Assembly: GCF_963576675.1 (NCBI RefSeq)
Contig: NC_088916.1
Coordinates: 22,233,501 to 22,297,500 of the forward strand
DNA length: 64,000 bases
Origin: Euphorbia lathyris
Lineage: Eukaryota > Streptophyta > Magnoliopsida > Malpighiales > Euphorbiaceae
Direction: 5' to 3'
Shown here piece after piece: positions 43,807 through 55,200 of the stretch (position 1 is its first letter; every line of letters begins with the position of its first letter). A program made the position numbers and the translations under genes. The notes under the pieces were generated by a model. That model did no database searches. It saw only the letters and a list, made by a program, of their open reading frames with translations, and had not been told where the DNA came from.

Positions 43807-45529
43807 ACGACCCCCGAGGCGTGCCTCGCGCTGTCGGACGTGCGCGCCCCGCGGCCGCCGAGCGCGCGTTTCGCGCCGTCGGACGCTCACACGTTGCGGC
43901 CGCCGAATGCGCGCTCCGCGCTGCCGGGCGCGCATGCTCAGTGGCCAACGAGAGCGTGCCCCGCGCTATCAGACTCGGGCGTTGCTCGGACGTCGAGAAC
44001 GTGCCACTCGTGGTTGGATGCGTGCGTCCGACGGACGCCGAGCGCACGTCCCGTGCCGTCGAGCGGGCGTTCGACCATTGTCGACCGCGCGCCGGATGCC
44101 GCTAAGCACCCGCGCCATGCCGCTAAGCATACGCGAGCCACCTTACCGGCAACAGCGACCCGCCGTAATTTTCTTTCCTTATTATACGCTTATTATTCTT
44201 TATATTTTTTTTTGTTTTTCAAAACTTCCGGAATCAATCGCTTCAACCGTCTTGTTTTCAGGTTTTCGTCACAGGTCCTCCGACTCAGTGTCTACAACTG
44301 CCCAGGCACCGCCCAGGCACTGCCCAGGCACCGCCCAGGCACTGCCCAGGCACTGTGCCTGCTCGGGCGAGCAGGATGCCTGCTCGCCGAGCAGGGCGCT
44401 GCTCGTCGCGAGTAGCGCCTGCTCGCCGAGCAGCTCGCCCTGCTCGGTGAGCAGACCTGCGGGAATTGGTCAAAAAGACCAATTCCGCCCCCACGATGCC
44501 ACAACGGACCCCACGACTTCCTACGTGCATAAGAACACGAAAATAGGTCAAAAAGAGGGCCGAGCCACGCCTATAAATAGAGTTTTTCCAATGTAAATTA
44601 GTATCTTTCATTTTTTGTAAATTATCTTAGCTTTCCCCTTGTAATTCCTCTCCATCTCCTCCATCTTCTTCGACCTCCATTGAAGCTCCTTCAAAGCTGT
44701 TCTCGAGGAATTATCAAGGTTCGTCCTTAAGACTAGGTCGCCGGCTACAGAGTAAACAGGTTCCCTGAAAGGGATTTTTGTATCTCCTTTTATCTTTCCT
44801 TGTTTGTACTCTTTGATACAGTTGCCGAACTTAGCTTATTGTATCTTGTGACATTTATCTTCGCCTTTAATAATAATTTAGCTCTTATTTTGTTCTATGA
44901 TTATTTGTCTAATCTCTGTCTTACGCTTTATTCAATTGGTTTAACTCATTCAAAAGCCCCAAAATCTAGTAGGCACATATTGCGAGTTGAATCTGACCTA
45001 GTCAGAGCCTAGGAGATTGACGACCTCTTAGTTGATTAAGCGCCAATTTACTGAGCCTTAGACCTAGTTTCGGCCTTAGGGAATCACGCGCTAGGAACTT
45101 CAGGAGGGTAAGTAGGGTTAATCGCCTTGAATACAAGTGACTCAGATTAGGTTTAGGTTTTATTTCAATAGACCTAATAATCTATCTTCATTATTATCGT
45201 TCATACCATGTTCCTTCGGATAATTGCATTAGTGAAAGATCAATTAGGAGTAGTTTAACTTAATTAGGGGTAAAGTAACTTAATTAGGCATAGAATAACT
45301 TAGTTAGAATCAGATAACTTAGTTAGGATTAGTATAATTCAACCTAGGAGTAGATTAGTTTAATCAAACAAAAAACCCCCTAAGCCTAGATAACTCTGAA
45401 ACCAAGTAGCTCGATACTTGCAGAAATAAATCCTGTGGACGATAACCTGGACTTAACCAGAAATTTATTACTTGATAACGACGGGGTACACTTATCCCTT
45501 AGTGAGGCTTCTTCACCGAAGCCGCATCA

Positions 45530-45940
45530 TTAGGAAAAAAAAGACTACGGCGTAAAAGGAAGAGTACCAGGAAGTCTGATTCTGAGAAAGGACTTGCCTG
45601 ACGCCGGTGAGCACACAAGATGGCCAGAAATTAGATTCTGACGCTGGAACAGTAAGGCGGAGGTTAGAAGGAGCCGTCACATGCCGGCGCGTGGAGGCGG
45701 AGAAATTCTTTGACGGAGGCGCGTGGGACTCACGTGCAGGTCGGTAGCTGGTCGGATTTCGGAGGCAGGCCGGTCGGAGGCGGAAAGGAGGACTGAGATG
45801 GGTGGTGAGATAAACTAAAGTCTGGAAATATACACAAGGGACTCAAGCCCTTCACTGATAACCCTGGAAATTCTACCAGAACACACAAACCTGGGAAATA
45901 CTACCCAGAACACACAAACCTAAGAATACAGAAAACCTAA
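45530..45940 (-). other. Copia leader, LTR-proximal part
   Basis: Begins with the second TSD copy TTAGG and runs to the primer site. GGAGGCG-type words and short repeats (ACACACAAACCT twice near 45880-45920) are visible. No ORF. Confidence 0.7.
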
Positions 45941-45953
45941 AGCTCTGATACCA
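45941..45953 (-). other. Primer-binding site of the copia element
   Basis: The minus strand reads TGGTATCAGAGCT directly after the 5' LTR end TTTACA. It is complementary to initiator tRNA-Met. Confidence 0.92.
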
Positions 45954-46169
45954 TGTAAACTTCTGTAATCTTATATCTCAATTTCTTCTGTATCACATGA
46001 CATATATTTATATACACAACTAGCTAGTTATCTTACAGACAGTCAACTATCCTTACCCTACAAGTAGCCTAAACATTTCTACCCTACAACAGCCTTGAGC
46101 ACACTTTGTATTAATTACATTGACAAATAGCACCCTAAGCAGCCATAGCCATGCACTATATTAATTACA
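45954..46169 (-). repeat. 5' LTR of the copia element
   Basis: 216 bp, identical to the LTR at 20587-20802 except for three substitutions. It is followed by the TSD copy CTACT (46170-46174). Confidence 0.95.
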
Positions 46170-47020
46170 CTACTTTACTTGAATGATAAATAAAGCCAAT
46201 GAAATCAACTTCAGATGATAAGTTCGCTGATATGAAACATCAACAGATATTGTGAACTCACTATTTAAGGGACTAAAACTTTCTCTCTATTCACTATGAA
46301 ATCACTATTTCACTTTTCTTTTATATGTTGACCCTACTCACTTAGGCATTGAAGTTTACACCAGGACCTCGTCCTAGCGCAGGCCAACCTTCCCTTAAAA
46401 AGTCAATCTAGAAAGTTGGTTCAGACCCAACATTTAGTGTAGTGAGTGTGGATTCTATTCTGCGACTTCCGGAACTCGATAAGCTTTCTTGACTAGCAAA
46501 CTATACTAAGAGCATGCTCCTCGATAGGAGACCTCGTGCAACACATCTGTCTACTTGACGGATGGGGAAGGAGAGACCTTGTGTCATAATGAACACGGTG
46601 TGGGGCAATTTGCAACTCCGAGGTTTGAATGTTTGTATTCTTGCTCCGAAGCTAATGGATATGATAAATTGAGCCATTGATAAGAAATTAGTCATGTAGC
46701 TTGTGAAATGCAAAGAAAATGTCTTTAAGAAAAAAAAGTTGCTTCATATAAAAAGGAATAACAAGGAATGAGGAGAATTTGTACTCTGTTAAACGGGTTC
46801 CAGCTGGAGTACACTTTGAAGAATTCTTACTTTCTTTTTGTCATCGGTTTGCTTTAATATTTGCATGCCATTTTTGGCCAAGTTCATAGCATGCATAAAA
46901 ATTGATTCTTTACATGTTAAAGGCGTGATTATAAACAATCATACTTACCACTCCACCGTCAATTCAATTATGATTATTGTTAACTATTTAACAATATATA
47001 TATTGATGTTATAAATTAAA
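46170..47020. other. Original NLR downstream flank
   Basis: Host sequence displaced from the NLR by the copia insertion. AATAAA at 46189-46194 would have been about 170 bp from the NLR stop before the insertion. No gene is recognised in the rest. Confidence 0.5.
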
Positions 47021-47893
47021 GGGTTAATTACAAATAACTACCATGTGGTTTGGCCGATTTGCGATATGGTACCTGTGGTATTTTTTTTTTTTTTGCAAAC
47101 AGGACCTCGTGGTTGTCACCGTTAGCAAAATCAAGAAGACGGTCAGAATTCTATTAAAAAGCTGACGTGGCACAGAGGTAATTTAGGAAATTTGATTTTT
47201 TAATTTTTTTTAAAATTTTTTCTCTCTCTCTCACCCCTTCTCTCTTCTCCATCTTCTCCTTTCTTCTTCTCCATCTTCTCCTTTCTTCTTCTTCTTCTCC
47301 TTTCTTTTCTTTTCTTCTTCTTTCTTTTCTTCTTCTCCTTTCTTTTCTTTTCTTCTTCTTCCTCCTCTCTTCTTCTTCTCCTCTTTTTTTTTTTAATTTC
47401 TGGTAAATTCCAGCCAGAAATTAAAAACAAAAAAAAAGAAGATGGGGAAGAAGAGAAGAAAGGAAGAAGAAGAAATGGGGAAGAAGAAGAAGAAAAAGAA
47501 AAAGAAATGGGGAAGAAAGGAAGAAAAAGAAGAAAAAAAAGAAAAAGAAATGGGGAAGAAGAGAAGAAAGGAAGAAGAAGATGAAGGAGAAGTGGACATG
47601 GTGAAATGGATATTGAAGAGAGAAGAAGAAAAGAAGAGAGAGAGAGAAAATCGATACTGAGGAAGAAGAAGAAGAGGAAAGGAGGAGAGAGAGAGAAAAG
47701 TCAACAAAAAAGTAAAAAAAAAAGTCAAAAAAAATTGTTTCCGAAAATACCCATGCGATTTAACAGTCAAACTATTGTTTCCTTGATTTTGCTAACGCTG
47801 ACAACCACGAGGTCCTGTTTGCAAAAAAAAAAATACCACATGTACTACATCGCAAATTGGCCAAACCACATGGTAGTTATTTGTAATTAACCC
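47021..47893. mobile_element. Mutator-type foldback element with polypurine/polypyrimidine arms
   Basis: Terminal inverted repeats of about 115 bp (GGGTTAATTACAAATAACTA ... complement) are flanked by the perfect 9-bp duplication TAAATTAAA (47012-47020 and 47894-47902). Inside, a C/T-rich tract (47218-47395) is mirrored by an A/G-rich tract (47440-47730), so most of the 873 bp can fold on itself. Open frames here encode only K/E or S/F repeats and are not genes. Confidence 0.92.
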
Positions 47894-47902
47894 TAAATTA
47901 AA

Positions 47903-48671
47903 TAAGTAAAATATTATTTAGTATTAATTATTTTTATTTTATCTTTCGATAAATATTATAAAAAAAATTATTTTATCTACTCAATATTAATAAATTTTAG
48001 TTAACATTTAAACTTTAAGAGTTAAAAAAAATAAATATTTAATTTTATAAGTCTACACTTTTTTAAATTTTATATTTATTTAATTTTAATAAATTTTTAA
48101 TTTTTTTATATTAAATTTATAAATTTGATATCTCAAAATATCATAATATTAACGAATTATTAAAAAAAAAAAAATTGCGCACAATGCGCTTACATTAAAG
48201 AGGAAAGAAAAATCACCACCAGATCCGGATGTGATTCGAACCTATGACCTCCCTAGTCATAGGTAAGCTCTCATACTATGTTAGAATGTTAAATGTGAAT
48301 AAAAATATAATTTTCACATGATTTTTTGAACATCGATTCAACCCGTTGGAGAGAATGTCTTCCCTTTGCTTCCTTTCATTTGCTTCTATAAATTCCTAGG
48401 GTTAAGAAAGAGTTTCTTTTGCTTAGAGAGGTAAATGAGTTGAACGAATTTAAAGCTAAATCAAGAAAAGCATGAAATCAGAGAGACTTACTTGGATATT
48501 TTATCTTGATTTGGAAGAAGAATTGGATCTCAATTTCAAACAAAAAAATGAATAACGAACAGGCACAACGGAAGAAGAGACATGTTTTAATTTGAGCCAT
48601 TTATGACAAAAATGTCACTTGGTCTTCCAACTTTTTGATTTTTTTATTTGATCAACATATGTTTATTAATT
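47903..48671. other. AT-rich spacer
   Basis: No gene is seen. It is mostly A/T, with a tRNA-like motif near 48225-48290 described separately. Confidence 0.5.
48161..48300 (-). repeat. Possible tRNA-derived SINE remnant
   Basis: The minus strand contains GAGAGCTTACCTATGACTAG and, 40 bp on, GGTTCGAATCAC, which resembles a Pol III box B. It ends in a run of T (48161-48173 as A on plus). The left box is only a loose box A and no target duplication is seen. It could be any tRNA-like relic. Confidence 0.33.
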
Positions 48672-49080
48672 GGCCTAATACATAAATAACCCCCTGAACT
48701 TGTCCAATTGTTGCAACTGCCCCCCTCAACTTTTAATTGTAACAACTTACCTCTCAAACATGTCCAATTGTAAAACATAACCCCTCAAACTTGTCCAATT
48801 GTAAAATATAACCTCAAATTGCTGACATGGGCTGCAATTGAAGAAACCTGTGAAATACAAAAGTTGCAACGCTCGTGGAGTGTGATAATCAGATCTTTGG
48901 CATGGTACGAATCCGGAGAAACGTTTTTCCGGTTGCTTCAAATACGGGGTAAAAAATTTCCCAATTTGGGGTTATGTTTTGCAATTGGACAAGTTTAAGG
49001 GGTAAATTATTACAATTGAAAGTTGAAGGGGGCAGTTGCAACATTTGAACAAATTCAATGGGTTATTTGTGTATTAGACC
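48672..49080. mobile_element. 409-bp MITE, copy 1
   Basis: Ends GGCCTAATACA...GTATTAGACC, with long inverted arms (about 110 bp: CCCCTGAACTTGTCCAATTG etc.). The perfect 9-bp duplication TTATTAATT (48663-48671, 49081-49089) points to the Mutator superfamily. No coding capacity. The central part (ACGCTCGTGGAGTGTGATAA) is shared with the copy at 63454. Confidence 0.93.
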
Positions 49081-49675
49081 TTATTAATTTCATTAATTAA
49101 ATACATTGGGCGCAATTGTTACATCCTTATTTTTATTTAGGTCAATTTTATAATTAATTACATTTCGGGCTTAAATTGTATAAGATAGAGAGATTCGGAC
49201 GGATTGATAAATTACTAAATGATTCAAAAAAAAAAATACCAAAAGTTCTGACTCAAATTTATAATTATAAAAAATCAGTTTACTCATAGTTAATTAAATT
49301 ATTTTCTGATTACTTACATTAATTAATCAGCAATTATTTAATTAATTGGTTTATGTGGATTTAATGGAAGTTAAGAGCAATTTTAGATAATGGAGCAGTT
49401 TTTTTGGATCGGTGAGCAACTTTGTCAAATGTGAAAGAGTACTTGTGTCACGATCTATCCCACGGACCGTGACCGGCGCTAGGGAACAAGTAAGTTTAAG
49501 CTACCGGAACCCGTAGCAAGCCTAAATTAACTTAGCTAATCAATTACATAAATTCGTTTTTAAATAAAATATTTAAAAGTATTAAACATTAAGTCATTGC
49601 CCAATATAATTTAATAAATACTCGTATATCTGGTACCGCGGTCTAGAATTAGAATTTTATATTAGCTAGAAGGAT

Positions 49676-50991
49676 GGGTAAATTTCATCAATAGTGTATA
49701 ACCTTTACCCCATTTTACACTTTGGTGTACGACCTTCATTTTGTCTCATTAATATATACAAACTTATAGGTGACCTCCCACTTTGGTGTACAACAGGTAA
49801 AAATGACCGGTCAGCATCCGGTCAACGCGCCACATCACCATTTTTCAACTTTAATTAAGCACACTCTATATAGAATTACTAAAATACCCCTTTATCCTAA
49901 ATAAAAAATATACCCTCTCCTTCATTTATTTTCTACAAATAGTTTCTCTCTCTACTCTTTTCTCCTTAACTCCTCTCTCTCTCTCTCTAAATTCAATAAT
50001 CAAACTCAAAATAACATTTAAGGACTACATCATGGTTTTACTTAATTAAAACCTCAAATCTGCAAATTCCACGTTTATAGTTCAAGGTTCACAAAATCAA
50101 AACCTGAAATCTAACCATTTTGTCAAAGTCAAAATCTAAAATCAAACAATTTCACCTATAGATCCTGAACAAACCATCAACCTCCATACCTTTAAGCTCT
50201 CTCTTCTTCCCTATATTCAAAATGTGCCGCTGCTATAGGGGCTTTAACTGGGAAAATAAATTGGTGGAAGATTTAATTGGAAAAAGTAGTGGAGGTTTTA
50301 ATCAGGCAAAAATTTCCCAGAAATTCCCCTACTCTGGTTTTCATTTTTTTTTTAATTTTCCCATGCTTGCTCATAGTTCTGTACTGCTTTCGTGTTTTGT
50401 TGATATCTATACCGATTTGGGACTGTCAAATCTAGCCGCCAATACCGAGTTAGATCTTTTGATGGTAGGAGTTGAGGAAGACGAAGAATTAAAAGAAGAA
50501 GCTTTGTGAAGAAAAGCGGTGGTGGAAGCGGCGGAGGAATTTCCCACAAGACTAACGGCAATCACATACCCAAGTGGACTGCCATTTGGAGTTAGCCATT
50601 GCTCAAAACTTGGAGACCTTTAGGTATGGTGGAAGAAATTGGGGGAATTATTTCAACCGATTTATGGTTTGCAAATTGTTAAGAGAGATGATTTAGAAAG
50701 AGAGAAAGAGGAAGAGGGAAAGAGGAGTTGCAAGGAGGGTATTTTAGTAATTGCCTAGTGGATAAGGATATTTTAGTAATTATATAAGGAGTGGGTCCCA
50801 CTTTTTTAAGTGGGTATATAAGAAAATGGTGAGGTGGCACGTTGATCAGGCGTTGACCGGTCATTTTCACCTGTTGTACACTATAGTGGGAGGTCACCTA
50901 TAAGGTCGTACATATTAGTGAGACAAAATGAAGGTTGTACACCAAAGTGTGAAATAGGATAAAGGTTGTACACCATTGATGAAATTTACCC
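49676..50991. mobile_element. MULE related to the one at 26729
   Basis: Ends GGGTAAATTTCATCAAT... and ...ATTGATGAAATTTACCC, flanked by CTAGAAGGAT (49666-49675 and 50992-51001). The arms share GGTGTACAACCTT, TTATAGGTGACCTCC and AATGACCGGTCA with the 26729 element. The interior (50030-50640) is different. It includes a 95-codon open stretch at 50222-50509 that I do not recognise and that could be captured sequence. No transposase. Confidence 0.92.
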
Positions 50992-51001
50992 CTAGAAGGA
51001 T

Positions 51002-52077
51002 TAACCAAATAAAGATATGTGTGCCGCCCGAAAGAAAGATCGTGGGCTGCAACAGACTTCTAGTCACCTGAAAAATTAAAGGAGTCAAACCTCCCATAGT
51101 GAATTAATTATATGCAATGCATGAGTAATTTAACATTTATGTCACACACAATAATAATAATAATATATAATATAAGTGATCACACAATATGCTTTTCATA
51201 AAATTGTCTTGTAAATAAATAGATAGGTGGTTTAATACGTATGTTGGACCCTAAACCTCAATACCCAATCTAATAATCCATCAATAATCATCATTTCACT
51301 CATATCCAATAACTGGGGGACTGAGAATAACTCAACCGACCACACACCCAGTTAGCTGGAGGACCGAGAATAACTCAACCGATTCCGTACCCAGCCTCAA
51401 TTAAATCCAAAATCCACATATCATATAGCCCGAGAATATCTCAACCGAGCTTATCCATATATCACAACATTCACAATACTAGTATTATCAATATCCAATA
51501 ACCCGATAGTACCTGTGCGCACAAGGTCCTGATGCCGCTCACCAGGAAGCATGTCCATAACACGTATTTATCCACAAATAATTACGTATAACGTAGTATA
51601 AACAATAAGACACTTTTATAAGTAAAAATAATACTTTACTTGAAATATCATGAAATCATTTATTATGAATGCAAATGCTAAATTAAAAATGTATAACATA
51701 TAATTAACTCACAATTTGCTCCTAGCCGACTGTCCTAATTTTCAGGTACTGCTCCTCCTCCTACGAGTTGAGTATCTAAAAGAGATAATATTATTTTTAG
51801 AATTTATATATGTTTAGGGAAATATTAAAATTTATTTTGTCACGTTTTATAGACTTTCTACCAAAAATTCGGCAGAGTCCCCCTATAAAACGGACATCCT
51901 CCTAGTAATGATTAGGGTCAACTCTGCAATAAAATACACTTCTATATTTAAAAATATTCAAAGTCCAAACCGGAACTCCATAGACTACAATTTATCAACC
52001 CGGTTGGACATCAATCATCCGACAGTTTCATAACTGTCACTAATTCCAATACTTTACTTCCAAAATTACTCATCATC
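51002..52077. repeat. Solo-LTR body with short repeats
   Basis: Non-coding. The phrase GAATAACTCAACCGA occurs twice (about 51325 and 51367) and once as GAATATCTCAACCGA (51433). An (AAT)n run lies near 51150. This is part of the solo LTR. Confidence 0.6.
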
Positions 52078-52264
52078 AACAACATATAAACATATTTTTT
52101 TTTGATAGAAATTGGGACGAGACAGATCTTGAGCGGGGAGAGCACCCATGGCCCAAGAACTGTCAAACCCTTCATATATTAAAAAATAAAAGGTGAGAGT
52201 TTGAACAAGAGAAGAGGAAGGAGAACAAACAAGAAGAAGGAGAATGAGAAAAGTATAGGAAATG

Positions 52265-55200
52265 TCAAGAAAAGCGTAAATGAAAAATATTACAGATGTC
52301 ATCGTTGATAAACATGTGACAAAAAGTAGGAGCTGAAGGCCACCAGTTGATTATAGAGGAAGAGACTCCAAACTTTGCCAAAGCATCAGCAACACGATTT
52401 CCTTCCCTAAAGATGTGTGTGAAAATAATGTTCATCCTAGAGCAAATGTTGAGACAGTGCAACCATTCTTGTCGAATGCTCCAAGGAACATCCATGGAAT
52501 GAAGCCGAAGCAAATTAACTACGTACATGGAGTCTGACTCAACCCAAAGATGATGCCAATTTTTCTCCCAAGCAAGTTCAATTGCGAAAATAGCGGCTCT
52601 CAATTCAGCCATGTAAGCAAAAGAAGGAGGGGTAGAAAAAGCAAAACAACCTTTGGGAAAGCCGCGATAGTTACGAAAGATACCGTCCGCTCCCGCCTCG
52701 CCAGGAGTACCAAAAGCAGAGCCGTCCACATTGACTTTAACCCAGCCCGGAGGAGGTTTAAGCCAATGGACTGGAATAATGTTGGGAGCAGGAGGCGGCC
52801 TTGGAGAAGCCAAAAGATGGGATAAGATATCAGCATCTCTCCTCGAAGAGCAAAAACCTTTAGAAGAGGCAAAGGACTCTTGAATCATTCGAAAAAGGGT
52901 GATCTTCGAGTGCTGAATAGAAGGAGAAACCTCCTTAAAGGTTGCTTCATTTCTGCAATGCCAGATTAACCAGATGCAAGAGACAGCGGCAACACGCCAG
53001 ATCATCGACACCTGGGAGCCAAAATGAATGCTACGAAAAGTGCTGAAGAAGTGGATGAATTGGGAATGACGAGGTAAAGCGCAGTCAAAATAAATCTCAA
53101 GGGCCCTCCATAGAGAATCTGCAAAAGAACAGCTAATGAACAAGTGGTTAATGGACTCAACATCCCTACCACAAAGAACGCAACGAGAGGCAAAAGATAA
53201 GCCTAGACACTGCAGGAGGTCGTGAGTCGGAACCCTTCCATGCAAAACTCTCCAGGATGTGAAGGAGCGAGAAGGGGGAGTATGAGAATTCCAAACAAAT
53301 TTATACCAGTCCACCGAGGAGGAACGAGGACAAATAATCGAATAGTACTCTTTGGCAGAGAAAATACCCTTCGTAGAGGGCTGCCAAGCGCATAAATCTA
53401 AATCATCTCTACCCCTGTGAATAGATCGAATACTATCTTGAACAACCGAAGGCAGAGTGCTTAAGCCAAGCCATTCTGAATTGACTAAAAAATCATCAAC
53501 AGAATTAAAGCGAGAACGCTTATCATGATGATCAAGACCCAATCTGTCCGCCACCGATGGAATGATCCACCTATCAGTCCAGAAATTGAGCGTTGAAGAC
53601 TGGCCAATCCACCAAAAGGTCTGTTCCCAAATGGATGAATAAACAAACTTACAGGAAGACCAAATCGAGGAAGGAGCAATGGTAGCTTTAGGCAAACCAG
53701 AGACAGCCATAAATCTAGACTTCATCAGAGAAATAGCAAGACTGTTGCCTTGAATTAAATCCCAACACATCTTACCCAAGAGAGCTTGGTTAAAGATCCT
53801 AAAATCCTTAATGCCCAATCCACCACCCTCCAAACTTTTGCAACAAGTTTGCCAGGGAACCGTGATTAACTTCCTCTGATCAATACAACCCGTCCAAAGA
53901 AAATTCCTAACACTACTATTGAGCCTTTTCAACAAACTCACTGGCCATTTATAGATCAAGAATGAATGAACTAGAGAGCCAGTAATAGCAGACTTAATTA
54001 GAGTTAAACGACCTGCAAAGGAGAGAGAGCTACCTTTCCATTTGCTACACTGAGATAGAAACTTGTCTGCAAGGCAGCTGAGGTAACGGGCCCTAGGATC
54101 GCCTTTAAATAGAGGGACTCCTAAGTAACTGAAGGGGAGAGACTCCAAACGGATGCCAAGACAGTTAGCAAGCCGAACCCTCCTCGGAGGATTCACCTGA
54201 GAACCAAAAAAGATAGCAGATTTATCCCAACTAACCTGCTGACCGAATATCTGTCCATAGAGCAGGAAAAATTCCTTGATAGCATGCATATTGCTCAAAG
54301 ATGTCACTCCAAAAATGAGCATGTCATCAGCAAAAAGAAGATGAGAGGGAAAGGAATTTCCACTAGAATAATACATAGGAGAATAAGTACCCTCCCTTAC
54401 CATTTTAGTAAGCCAACAAGAGAAAAAATCCTCAGCAATGTCAAACAGCAGAGGAGAAAGGGGGTCCCCTTGTCTAACCCCTCTAGAACAAGAAAAGTAA
54501 CCCTTTAGAGAACCATTAATCATCACAGAAATACGAGCAGATGCCAGAATGTTTAGGATCCAATCCCTGAAAGTGAGAGAAAAACCGAAGGAATCCAACA
54601 CAGCCAAGAGGAAGTTCCAATCTAAAGTATCAAAAGCCTTACGAATATCAATTTTTAAGGCCATATGACCACCAAAACGTTTTCTGTCAAGCATATTAAC
54701 TCCCTCAGAAGCTAAGGCAATGCACTGATGAATGCTTCTACCTTTAAGGAAACCATACTGGTTGGGAGAGACAATCCTTGCAGCAATAACTGCAAGGCGA
54801 TCCGCAAGAATTTTGGTGATGATTTTGAAACCAAAGTTACTCATCACAATTGGACAGAAATTCTCAATTCTGTCAGCTTCAGCCACTTTAGGAATAAGGG
54901 CCATAATACTAGAGTTTAAACCAGGCAGGATGTAACCATGATCAAAGAAAGCCTGAACCATATTGCAAACATCCTTCCCAATAATATCCCAAAAGGAGCG
55001 ATAAAAGGTTCCCCCAAAACCATCAGGACCAGGAGCATTGTTAGGATCCATGGAAAAGACTGTGTCTTTAATATCTTCAATGGAAGGTTTAGAGATTAAT
55101 TCCTCATTTTCCAAAGAAGTTACTAAGTTGGGAATTACCTCATTAATTGGAGAAAGATCGATATGGTCCCTAGAATTGCGGAAGAGATTAGAGAAATATT

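Larger units (their letters stand above)
25659..44296 (-). mobile_element. 18.6-kb Tat-like Ty3/gypsy retrotransposon
   Basis: Ends TGTTAGACGAGG and AGTGTCTACA, flanked by 5-bp duplication ACTGC (25654-25658 and 44297-44301). Minus orientation: 5' LTR 44296-41413, primer site, 2-kb leader, gag, RT-RNase H, a second RNase H, integrase, a plus-strand (antisense) ORF, a 39-bp tandem array, polypurine tract, 3' LTR 29966-25659. The second RNase H, antisense ORF and 3' tandem repeats are recognised traits of the Tat (Ogre/Retand) lineage. It is defective: protease and the first part of RT are missing and several frameshifts break pol. Confidence 0.93.
41413..44296 (-). repeat. 5' LTR of the Tat element
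   Basis: 2884 bp collinear with the 3' LTR but without the MULE and with a ~235-bp deletion near its left end (after CCTAATCTCC). Three copies of a CGTTGGAACG core sit at about 41755, 41815 and 41985 within short inverted repeats. The TATA box is at 43525-43530 and the palindromic array at 43550-43806. Confidence 0.92.
25174..45529 (+). mobile_element. Single gypsy-type LTR in the copia leader, split by a Tat element
   Basis: The two parts 25174-25658 and 44302-45529 form one LTR of about 1.7 kb. It starts TGATAGGGGT and ends CCGCATCA, with 5-bp duplication TTAGG at 25169-25173 and 45530-45534. No internal domain or second LTR belongs to it, so it appears to be a solo LTR. TATAAATAG near 44570 and a U5-end module (CTGTGGACGATAACCTGGA, TTTATTACTTG, GGGGTACACTT at 45430-45495) give plus orientation. 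The module resembles the Athila-like LTR end at 8140-8210. GCCCAGGCACC and CTGCTCGCCGAGCAG words form GC-rich inverted repeats upstream of the TATA box. Confidence 0.88.
20587..46169 (-). mobile_element. Ty1/copia retrotransposon split by a 20.4-kb nested insertion
   Basis: Two 216-bp LTRs (20587-20802 and 45954-46169) differ at three positions by eye. They are flanked by the same 5-bp duplication CTACT (20582-20586 and 46170-46174). The element runs on the minus strand: 5' LTR 46169-45954, primer site, leader, gag, pol, polypurine tract, 3' LTR. Its leader is interrupted between 25173 and 45530 by a gypsy-type LTR (TSD TTAGG). Without that insert the element is about 5.2 kb, normal for copia. 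The near-identical LTRs imply recent insertion, and the nested elements are younger still. It is antisense to the NLR. Confidence 0.95.

Noticed and set aside
47200..47890. K/E-rich and S/F-rich ORFs
   Set aside because: They come from purine/pyrimidine tracts of a foldback element.
50222..50509. 95-codon ORF as a gene
   Set aside because: It lies within a MULE interior, with no recognised domain; kept only as possible captured sequence.
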